The translations under genes and the position numbers were made by a program. A stretch of 64,000 nt of DNA from Pseudomonas sp. sp1636. Its GTDB lineage: Bacteria > Pseudomonadota > Gammaproteobacteria > Pseudomonadales > Pseudomonadaceae. Positions 51,071 through 57,706 of this stretch are shown piece after piece. The stretch covers positions 28,551 through 92,550 of the forward strand of contig NZ_JARRAB010000021.1 in NCBI RefSeq assembly GCF_030376615.1. Reading direction: 5' to 3'. Each line of letters opens with the position of its first letter. The first letter of the stretch is position 1. Below the pieces are notes generated by a model. The model did not search any database. It worked only from the letters and a program-made list of their open reading frames with translations, and was not told the DNA's origin.

Positions 51071-51108
51071 CTTATATTCGAAATAAACGAAAATCGCAAT
51101 AAACGAAA
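51071..51108 (-). promoter_or_regulatory. Antitoxin promoter with two direct repeats
   Basis: AATAAACGAAA at 51082-51092 and 51098-51108 on the plus strand (TTTCGTTTATT on the transcribed strand), 16 bases start to start, next to a TATAAG -10 (51076-51071). The repeats cover the -35 region, a likely autorepressor site. Confidence 0.55.
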
Positions 51109-51389
51109 CGGCTTGGCGGAGAAAGGTGGCTCCCTTTGAGTGGGTTTCGCCACCACCAAAATCGTTGATGTGGTGTGAGCCTTCGAGGAAATTTGGTTCT
51201 TCTGACATCAAGGCAGGTGACATGCTGGGAGCGGTTCGTCCACTGTCCATGGACTGAGGACGGTTAGCTGGCCGGACAGCCCGCCTGTCAATGCAACACA
51301 ATTCAGAGCCTTTACGAGGCTTGCGAGCTAGAACCAAGCAAGGCAAAACAGGCGAGCAACACGGCCCAGCGAAGTAACACTACTGAGAA

Positions 51390-52133
51390 ATGACGATGCG
51401 TATTCACCTGCTGTCCGACCTGCATAATGAGTTCAGTCCATTTGCTCCAGAGCCCCTGGGCTGTGATGTGGTCATTCTGGCGGGCGACATCGATGTCAAG
51501 GCGCGCGCTGTTGAGTGGGCCAGACAGTCCTTCTCGAGGCCGGTGCTGTACGTCCCTGGCAACCACGAGTTTTACGGAGGGCACCTGACGCACACCCTGC
51601 AGAAACTAAGGGCGGGGCAGGATGACCGCGTTCGGGTATTGGATCGAGATGAGGTGATCCTGGCCGGTGTGCGGTTTCTGGGAGCGACCATGTGGACGGA
51701 TTTCGCCGCTACCGGTAACCCGCCGATGGCGTCCCTGAGCGCCCAGAATGCGATGAACGACTTTCGGCAGATCCGCACCGAAAACTACAGACGCATCCGG
51801 CCCGCTGATTTGGTTGCTCAGTCAGTACAGACGAAAGACTGGCTGCGCATGAAATTGTCGGAGTCATTTGATGGCCCAACAGTGGTGATCACTCATCACG
51901 CCCCAACGCTACGTTCTCTTCAGGGCAGCCCGCATGCCGGCACTCACCTGGATGCCGCCTATGCCAATCGCTGGGAAGAGCTGATGGGCGGAGAGCGGAT
52001 GGCGCTGTGGCTGCATGGGCATTCGCATACGGCTGTCGACTATGACGTGGCGGGCACCCGTGTGGTTTGCAATCCGAGGGGGTATCCGGGAGAGAAGACG
52101 GGCTTTCGCCCGGATTTGATCATCGATCTCTAG
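51390..52133 (+). CDS. Metallophosphoesterase (copy 1)
   Basis: 247 residues, calcineurin-like. Metal motifs: HLLSDLHNEF (D-x-H), VVILAGDID (G-D), VPGNHEFY (G-N-H-E), ITHHAPTL and WLHGHSH (G-H-x-H). Cytoplasmic by absence of a signal peptide. Probably a phosphodiesterase of unknown substrate. The copy at 56790 is nearly identical, both in protein and DNA, including the last bases before the ATG. The next ATG, two codons on, is an alternative start. Confidence 0.9.
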   Translation: MTMRIHLLSDLHNEFSPFAPEPLGCDVVILAGDIDVKARAVEWARQSFSRPVLYVPGNHEFYGGHLTHTLQKLRAGQDDRVRVLDRDEVILAGVRFLGATMWTDFAATGNPPMASLSAQNAMNDFRQIRTENYRRIRPADLVAQSVQTKDWLRMKLSESFDGPTVVITHHAPTLRSLQGSPHAGTHLDAAYANRWEELMGGERMALWLHGHSHTAVDYDVAGTRVVCNPRGYPGEKTGFRPDLIIDL

Positions 52134-52151
52134 CCAACGGTTGCGTACCAG

Positions 52152-52547
52152 TCATTCAGTTACTTCGAGCCTATAGACGCGGCTTGCTCTAAGCCCGGTG
52201 CATTGAGTGCCATAAGTGCCAGCGGACATGTGCACTTCATAAGTACCCGCTTTAAGTGGCGTACCGGTGATGAGCCCATGCGGGTCACGGTCTTGGTGCT
52301 CGACCCAGAGCCCTTCAGGCAGGGTGAAGCTATCACTCACGTAGATGCCATGGATGGGCGTAGAGGTATTGAGCACGTCGAGCTTCACGCTATAGGGCTG
52401 GCCGACAACGGCTATTGGCAGGCTCTCTGGGAGAAGTACTGGCTTAGGCTGCATACCACAGCCGACAAGAACATTGCCAAGCATGAGGACTTCACAGCCT
52501 GTTAGCGACGTGGCCATACAGAGGGTGAGCAGCGTCTTTCGCAGCAT
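52152..52547 (-). CDS. Putative lipoprotein with Ig-like fold (copy A)
   Basis: 131 residues. Lipobox: MLRKTLLTLCMATSLTGCEV, acylated Cys at 18. After a second Cys region the mature part has PIAVVGQPYSVKLDVLNTST, GLWVEHQDRDPHGLITGTP and GTYEVHMSAGTYGTQCTGL, the strand pattern of a putative immunoglobulin-like domain. Duplicate of the gene at 54045. It lies downstream of the 128-residue gene in the PAAR cassette, so a role as periplasmic partner or immunity protein is possible; unproven. Confidence 0.7.
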   Translation of the reverse strand: MLRKTLLTLCMATSLTGCEVLMLGNVLVGCGMQPKPVLLPESLPIAVVGQPYSVKLDVLNTSTPIHGIYVSDSFTLPEGLWVEHQDRDPHGLITGTPLKAGTYEVHMSAGTYGTQCTGLRASRVYRLEVTE

Positions 52548-52636
52548 AGTTGGATTGTTCTTTGCGGCGGGCTTACTCGAAAGTGTCCGTGCTAACGGGA
52601 TGGAACCCAGTTGCTCAATCGATCTGTGGCAGCTGC

Positions 52637-53023
52637 TCATCTGCCAGCGTCGGCCGCGTCCTGGCGATCTAGCTCGCGCTCGATGTTCAGCCACTCGTTC
52701 TTGAGTCGATAACGAAGGTAGACCATGAAGGCCCGATCGCGCAGGCGGCGAAAGGTAGAGGTGCTGCGGGCTTCCTGAGTGCTCTCGATAGTCTCGGTGA
52801 GCCAGCTGCTCTCGAATGCTGTCCAGATCGGTGGGATGGGGGCCTGCAGGTTGGAATAGCAAACGGGAGCCACCTCCTCGAAGAACACCAGCTTTATCGT
52901 GGAGCGGTCAAATCCCGCCAACTGCCGAGCGATGGCGTTGTAGTCGACTTCGTTGTCGACGAAGGCATCCGATAGCGCCGACCACAATCGAGTGCGCTCA
53001 TCGCGCGTCAAAACACTTCTCAC
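52637..53023 (-). CDS. Hypothetical 128-residue protein, candidate immunity protein
   Basis: 128 residues starting at a GTG (53023-53021) that overlaps the stop of the preceding small frame as GTGA. Acidic and aromatic-rich: RTRLWSALSDAFVDNEVDYNAIA, FEEVAPVCYSNLQAPIPPIWTAF, FRRLRDRAFMVYLRYRLKNEW. No signal peptide, so cytoplasmic. Proteins of this look are found next to toxin tips in polymorphic toxin loci as I remember. The translational coupling to the glycine-rich frame supports a toxin/immunity pair. Confidence 0.6.
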   Translation of the reverse strand: MRSVLTRDERTRLWSALSDAFVDNEVDYNAIARQLAGFDRSTIKLVFFEEVAPVCYSNLQAPIPPIWTAFESSWLTETIESTQEARSTSTFRRLRDRAFMVYLRYRLKNEWLNIERELDRQDAADAGR

Positions 53024-53190
53024 TTGGAAAACTCCTCAAGTTCGTCATCCAGGGCGTCTGCTGCGATCCCGCCCACTGCTCCACCCGCTAGCACCACGGC
53101 GATGGCGCAGAACGGTGCGCCGGGGCCACAGATGAGCGAGACGCCAAGACCAGCGAGAAGGCCGCCTGCGGCACCGCCACCGATGATCAT
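53020..53190 (-). CDS. Glycine-zipper protein or toxin-tip fragment
   Basis: 56 residues from the only ATG: MIIGGGAAGGLLAGLGVSLI, then CGPGAPFCAIAVVLAGG, ending DALDDELEEFSK. It is a glycine-zipper hydrophobic hairpin with two cysteines. The same frame is open upstream to a stop at 53311, where it reads ITWGNAECSGLLIPDTDLGE and ETARQG, a coherent soluble sequence that lacks any start codon. So it may be the end of a larger toxin joined by recombination, or a small pore-like protein. Coupled to the 128-residue gene by GTGA. Confidence 0.5.
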   Translation of the reverse strand: MIIGGGAAGGLLAGLGVSLICGPGAPFCAIAVVLAGGAVGGIAADALDDELEEFSK

Positions 53191-53285
53191 GCCTTGGCGC
53201 GCAGTCTCCTTTTCGCCTAAATCGGTGTCCGGAATCAGTAGACCACTACACTCCGCATTGCCCCAGGTTATGCGAGGGGCGCTAT

Positions 53286-53933
53286 TTATGGCTTCTGGAT
53301 GTAGTTCTGCTCAGGTACAGACAGTTCGTCAGCTGGCTGCAGCCTCAGCCAGCCCAGTGCCCGTGCCTGCTCGATATACCAGTGACCTTCTCGTTGGGTA
53401 AGCCCTAGGTCTTCTCTGGAGCTGCCAAAGGGGCCGGGGTTTTGTTGGGCGATCTGCAGGGTGTCGGTGCCAACGCTGGCAATAATCGCAACGTGACCGT
53501 AGCGGTTGAGCAGCGAGGGGGCGAATACCAGCAAGTCTTCTGCTTGCGGTTGCTCGGCGCTGCCGTTGCGGAACTGCAGCATCGCCCGTTTGGCGTTCAA
53601 ACTGCCGTCGCTGAGGGTTGGGTCGAAGAAGTCTTTGGCGTGCCCATAGGTGTCGGGCATGCGGTGGCCATGCCGCTCGAAGTAGTAGCGTTTGACGAAC
53701 TCCACGCACTGATAGCGCAGGCCCAGGTTGTAACCATCCTGGCTCAGGTTACGGCCCTGCACCGTATTGACCCCGCCGTTGTAGTAGATCGCCACGCCAT
53801 TTAGCTCATCGAGTTGTTCGCCCACGGCATGCTGGCTGTTGGGGTTGATACGGGTAACGGCTGCATAAGTCGCCAGAGCGATAAAAGGCAGCAGCACACA
53901 GCTAGCGAGCAGGGCGATTCGGCGTTTGTTCAT
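53286..53933 (-). CDS. CHAP-domain amidase with N-terminal signal anchor
   Basis: 215 residues. Signal anchor RIALLASCVLLPFIALATYAAV. CHAP (NlpC/P60 superfamily) motif: LGLRYQCVEFVKRYYFERHGH with the nucleophile Cys, and NRYGHVAIIASVG with the His. The block resembles glutathionylspermidine amidase more than peptidoglycan amidases. Acts in the periplasm or at the outer face of the membrane. Located between the two lipoprotein copies of the PAAR cassette. Substrate (wall peptide or amide) unknown. Start at 53933; the longer frame from 54008 has no support. Confidence 0.8.
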   Translation of the reverse strand: MNKRRIALLASCVLLPFIALATYAAVTRINPNSQHAVGEQLDELNGVAIYYNGGVNTVQGRNLSQDGYNLGLRYQCVEFVKRYYFERHGHRMPDTYGHAKDFFDPTLSDGSLNAKRAMLQFRNGSAEQPQAEDLLVFAPSLLNRYGHVAIIASVGTDTLQIAQQNPGPFGSSREDLGLTQREGHWYIEQARALGWLRLQPADELSVPEQNYIQKP

Positions 53934-54044
53934 CGTGAGGTCTTTATCAATTGGAGAGCGGTGCTGTAGCTCTTTGGTCTGGATCGTCAGTACGGCATGG
54001 AGCGCCAATGCCCCAGGTTTGGGCCATCTTCTGTTGAGTGCCGG

Positions 54045-54440
54045 TTATTCAGTGACCTGGAGCGTGTAGAGCTTTTCCACATCCTGCCCCGCGCATTGAG
54101 TGCCATAGGTACTGCCATAGACCAGTAGGTTGTAGCGTCCGGCCTCGGTTGGAGTCCCTCGGATTTCGCCATGCTTGTCTCTTTCGGTGTGGGCTAACTC
54201 CAAGCCATTGGGCAGTGGCTTGCCTGGAGCTACCAGCAACTGGCTCATAGGGGTACTGGCGTTGATCACATCTATACGGATGCGATAGGGGACTCCCACG
54301 ACTGCAGCAGGAAGCTCATTGGGCAGAAGTTCCGGCGCAGGCCTTAGCGCGCAGCCGACCACGACATTACCGAGCATGAGGACTTCACAGCCTGTTAGCG
54401 GAATGGCCATACAGAGAGTGAGCAGCGTCTTTCGCAGCAT
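54045..54440 (-). CDS. Putative lipoprotein with Ig-like fold (copy B)
   Basis: 131 residues, paralogue of the gene at 52152: lipobox MLRKTLLTLCMAIPLTGCEV, ALRPAPELLPNELPAAVVGV, GLELAHTERDKHGEIRGTP, then YGSTYGTQCAGQDV. The two share near-identical first 30 codons in DNA and diverge in the middle strands, where binding specificity would lie. It follows the 197-residue gene by 27 bases in the same direction. Confidence 0.72.
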   Translation of the reverse strand: MLRKTLLTLCMAIPLTGCEVLMLGNVVVGCALRPAPELLPNELPAAVVGVPYRIRIDVINASTPMSQLLVAPGKPLPNGLELAHTERDKHGEIRGTPTEAGRYNLLVYGSTYGTQCAGQDVEKLYTLQVTE

Positions 54441-54467
54441 GGTTGAATTGTTCTTTGCGGAGGGCTG

Positions 54468-55061
54468 TTAGCGAGATTTGCGCTCGAGTTCTTCTATTTC
54501 GGCAAAGACTTTTCGATGCTCGGCTTGCGAGGCGTAGTCGCCGCTGATTTCCTTGGCGTCTTTTCCGGTTAGGCCATTGCCAGTCAGCGCATCGCGAGCG
54601 AATCGGATGGCAAACTTCCGACCGTCCAGCTCTAGGTAGAGGTAGTAGTAGTCCTCGGGCTTGTTGGGTTCGGCGAATGCGCTATAGGCATAACGAACAC
54701 GTTGGCTAAGATCTGGAGGGGTGTCGATTAACGTTGATCTATCCAGCTCAGGGTATTCATCGCGCAGTTCACTACTGGCTATAAGAGGCAGCTCAGCATT
54801 TTGAGTCGCTGTGAAAGGCAATGGCTTGCTGCGCAGTATGGTGACATTGCTGGCCCCACCATCGGCCTCAATGTTGCGTGGTTTGTACATGCCGCCGACA
54901 AACCAGCGGCTTGCATCGAACATTTCTTCGTTCTCGAAACCGCCGTAATACATCATGATTTTTTTAGGCATCTGGCTTTCCTTGGCATTCAGATAAAGTC
55001 CGGTCGCCAAGCTAGCGGCCAGGGCAATGCTGCATAGCAGCAGCTTGTTCAAGCGCCTCAT
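54468..55061 (-). CDS. Exported protein coupled to the PAAR-linked effector, candidate immunity
   Basis: 197 residues. N-terminal signal or anchor: NKLLLCSIALAASLATGLYL. Mature part: MPKKIMMYYGGFENEEMF, ITRSKPLPFTATQ-like ILRSKPLPFTATQ, DYYYLYLELDGRKFAIRFAR, and a charged helix at the end (EHRKVFAEIEELERKSR). No family recognised. Its ATG overlaps the effector stop (ATGA), which is usual for immunity genes, and the export signal would place it in the periplasm or membrane. Confidence 0.65.
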   Translation of the reverse strand: MRRLNKLLLCSIALAASLATGLYLNAKESQMPKKIMMYYGGFENEEMFDASRWFVGGMYKPRNIEADGGASNVTILRSKPLPFTATQNAELPLIASSELRDEYPELDRSTLIDTPPDLSQRVRYAYSAFAEPNKPEDYYYLYLELDGRKFAIRFARDALTGNGLTGKDAKEISGDYASQAEHRKVFAEIEELERKSR

Positions 55062-56089
55062 AGTGGCTTGTATTCCCGCAGGGTGGCCGGCACCCCAGTG
55101 GGCGAGTCACCGGCGCGAACTGGGCGAACCGCGCCTTCTGCGTCGAGCGGATAGCCAATTGTTTGATCGTTCGTGTCACGGCTTTTCGCGTGGAGCGCGA
55201 GTGCCTCATCTTCTGTACTGGCCGATTTTCCAGGTTGTCTTGGCGCAGACTCGTTGGGCAATATGGCGGTAGCGTCTTTGCTGGCCTGTCGATGCGCTGC
55301 TAGGCGCTTTTGATAGTTGCTGCGCTGTAACTCATAACGATCCATGGCAAGCTTGTCCGCCCGAACTCTTTGCTGCGCCCCTGCTAGTCCTGCGCGATCA
55401 GTCGAATTGCCATAGGTCTGGTCATAATTGCTGCGCCGTGGAAATGCCCACACAGCAGTTTGAGCGGTGTTGGCGATCAACTGCGCCAGACTTTGCTCGT
55501 ACAGCGGATCTTCACCTTCGCTGACGTGTACGTCTGCATGAATACCAAGACCGGTACGGCAGGCGTAGGAGTGAATCTTGGCACTCAGGTCGAACGCTTC
55601 AGGCTTGAGCATCAGGGCTTGGGCATCGCGCATGCGGTAACTGTCTGCCTTATCCAGCTCATAACCAAACTCGATTGTGCCGACCAGGCCGTGGGAGAAA
55701 AAGTCGAGCTGCTTGATCTCGCGCTTCTTGCTGATGCGCAGGTTGATAAAGTCGAGTAGTTGGGCGATGGAATCCAGTTCACGGTACTTGGCGCCATAGC
55801 GGGTTTCGACCACGTCCTTCACGGCGTCGAGCAGGGGGCGTTCGTAGTCTTCGGTGAAAATCAGAAAAATACGCTGGGTGGCATCGTTGGCGCTTGCCGG
55901 CGGGTAGAGGCGAACTTGCCGGATGCCTTGGTTGATAAAACGCATCTTGTTGCCTTTCTGCCCACGCAGCTTTTCCATCAGGCCCATATGCGAGGCGCCG
56001 ACTACGGTAATGAAGTCGCGCTGTAGCGAAACAGGGATCTGTTGAATAGCGTGCTGGGAGCTGGTCTTACCCTGGTGAGGCGCTGTCAT
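55058..56089 (-). CDS. Putative type VI effector with clan CD-like His-Gly / Ala-Cys dyad
   Basis: 343 residues, no signal peptide. Middle region (about 75-215) contains IKQLDFFSHGLVGTIEFGY with H133-G134 and KIHSYACRTGLG with A176-C177. A hydrophobic strand ending in HG, and 44 residues later another ending in AC, is the catalytic layout of clan CD cysteine peptidases (caspase, gingipain, CHAT). The C-terminal third is Lys/Arg/Gln-rich and looks disordered. It follows the PAAR gene by 11 bases, with AAGGA, so it is probably loaded on that PAAR tip. The peptidase assignment is inference from motif only. Confidence 0.65.
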   Translation of the reverse strand: MTAPHQGKTSSQHAIQQIPVSLQRDFITVVGASHMGLMEKLRGQKGNKMRFINQGIRQVRLYPPASANDATQRIFLIFTEDYERPLLDAVKDVVETRYGAKYRELDSIAQLLDFINLRISKKREIKQLDFFSHGLVGTIEFGYELDKADSYRMRDAQALMLKPEAFDLSAKIHSYACRTGLGIHADVHVSEGEDPLYEQSLAQLIANTAQTAVWAFPRRSNYDQTYGNSTDRAGLAGAQQRVRADKLAMDRYELQRSNYQKRLAAHRQASKDATAILPNESAPRQPGKSASTEDEALALHAKSRDTNDQTIGYPLDAEGAVRPVRAGDSPTGVPATLREYKPL

Positions 56090-56100
56090 TGCATCTGTCC

Positions 56101-56628
56101 TTAGAAGCTAATGCCCTGTTGCTTGAGGTGGTTGGCCGCATCCCGGCCCCAGCGAACGACCACGGATTGTGGGGCTTTGGTGAATACCCGCTCGGTATTG
56201 CCGTAGGCATTGGTGTAACCGACAAAGCGCTGGCCATCGCCGCACTCCACGCAGTACAGCGCGTCCTCGACAGGCTGGCCGCTATTGCTGTCTATCAGCT
56301 GGTACTGCTCGCTGTGCCTGGGCAGGATCTCTGGTGCGCTGAACGGCGCGCTGCCCGATTGAGTACCAACCAGTACGTCTCCTGAACCGGTGATGATGAT
56401 CCCGCCATGAGCGGTGGCACTACCAAGAAACGCAATGGGTTTTCCATTGACCAGGATGCTGCCTATACCTTCGGTGACCGCATCGCCACAGGCCGTACTA
56501 TCACCGACCCGCAGGGTGGGTAGGTTGTTGATCAGTACATCCGGCGAACCACTGGTGGTCGGGTTGGTGCCATGCCCAGGAATGGGGCAAGCATTTAAAT
56601 CGCTGAGGCGGGAGGCTGGTTTTGCCAT
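56101..56628 (-). CDS. PAAR-domain type VI spike protein with C-terminal extension
   Basis: 175 residues. PAAR domain at 1-95: DLNACPIPGHGTNPTTSGSPDVLIN, PTLRVGDSTACGDAVTEGI, NGKPIAFLGSATAHGGIIITGSG, with the Cys/His zinc ligands and the P-A-A-R-like repeats. The remaining 80 residues (SEQYQLIDSNSGQPVEDALYCVE..GYTNAYGNTERVF) look like the transthyretin-type extension seen on effector-carrying PAAR proteins. It caps VgrG at the tip of the secretion tube. No VgrG, Hcp or sheath gene lies in the window, so it is an orphan cassette that would use a machine encoded elsewhere. Confidence 0.92.
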   Translation of the reverse strand: MAKPASRLSDLNACPIPGHGTNPTTSGSPDVLINNLPTLRVGDSTACGDAVTEGIGSILVNGKPIAFLGSATAHGGIIITGSGDVLVGTQSGSAPFSAPEILPRHSEQYQLIDSNSGQPVEDALYCVECGDGQRFVGYTNAYGNTERVFTKAPQSVVVRWGRDAANHLKQQGISF

Positions 56629-56789
56629 GGCTGTCGTCCTTGTGCCAAGTGATCAGGCATTCTGAGCTTCATGGGATTTTTTCGGTGTGGCTAAGTTCAC
56701 TTTTCGCGGCGTTAACTTCCTGCGTGCTCTTGCCTTAAATTCCGCAAGGTGTCGTCGACGAAGGCGCAGCCCCAGTAAATCACTGAGAA

Positions 56790-57533
56790 ATGATGATGCG
56801 TATCCACTTGCTGTCGGACCTGCACAATGAGTTCAGCCCGTTTACTCCAGAGCCTCTGGACTGTGATGTGGTCATTCTGGCGGGCGACATCGATGTCAAA
56901 GCACGTGCTGTTGCGTGGGCCAGGCATGTCTTCCCTGGCCCGGTGTTGTACGTCCCAGGCAATCACGAGTTTTACGGTGGGCACCTGAGCCATACCCTGC
57001 AAAAAATGCGAGCGGTGCAGGATGATCGCGTTCGGGTGTTGGATCGGGATGAGGTGATCCTGGCCGGTGTACGGTTTCTGGGGGCGACCATGTGGACGGA
57101 TTTCACCGCAACCGGCAACTCACCGATGGCATGCTTGAGTGCGCAGAATGCGATGAATGACTTCAGGCAGATCCGCACTGAAAGCTACAGGCGCATCCGC
57201 CCAGCCGACCTGGTCGCCCAGTCGGTGCAAACGAAAGACTGGCTGCGCATGAAGCTGTCGGAGTCATTTGACGGCCCAACTGTGCTGATCACCCACCATG
57301 CTCCAACGCTACGCTCCCTCCAAGGCAGCCCGCACGCAGGTACTCACCTGGATGCCGCTTACGCCAATCGTTGGGAAGACCTTATGGGTGGTGAGCAGAT
57401 GGCGCTGTGGGTGCACGGCCATTCGCATATGGCTGTCGACTATGACGTAGCGGGAACACGGGTGATCTGCAATCCCAGGGGGTATCCGGGGGAAGAGACA
57501 GGCTTCCGCTCGGATCTGATCATTGAGCTCTAA
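56790..57533 (+). CDS. Metallophosphoesterase (copy 2)
   Basis: 247 residues, same motifs as the gene at 51390 (SDLHNEF, AGDID, GNHEFY, THHAPTL, HGHSH), with a few conservative changes (ARHVFPGP for ARQSFSRP, EDLMGGEQ for EELMGGER). It is the last gene of the island before the tRNA. The two copies bracket the PAAR cassette in the same orientation. Confidence 0.9.
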   Translation: MMMRIHLLSDLHNEFSPFTPEPLDCDVVILAGDIDVKARAVAWARHVFPGPVLYVPGNHEFYGGHLSHTLQKMRAVQDDRVRVLDRDEVILAGVRFLGATMWTDFTATGNSPMACLSAQNAMNDFRQIRTESYRRIRPADLVAQSVQTKDWLRMKLSESFDGPTVLITHHAPTLRSLQGSPHAGTHLDAAYANRWEDLMGGEQMALWVHGHSHMAVDYDVAGTRVICNPRGYPGEETGFRSDLIIEL

Positions 57534-57585
57534 CCACCCTTCTATAGCTCTAGGGTTGGTCTAGCTGTTTTTCCTGCAGACATGA

Positions 57586-57610
57586 AAAAGCCGCGCAATG
57601 CGCGGCTTTT
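57586..57610. terminator. Terminator downstream of tRNA-Ile2
   Basis: AAAAGCCGCGC / GCGCGGCTTTT around AAT, T-runs on both sides, so it can act both for the leftward tRNA and for the rightward phosphoesterase gene. A decayed relative lies at the left island edge. Confidence 0.88.
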
Positions 57611-57615
57611 CGATT

Positions 57616-57692
<77 letters not shown>

Positions 57693-57706
57693 CAGAAGCC
57701 GGCGGA

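Noticed and set aside
53024..53401. Plus-strand 125-residue frame in the PAAR cassette
   Set aside because: Ser/Ala/Pro-rich antisense of the glycine-zipper frame, which is coupled to its neighbour.
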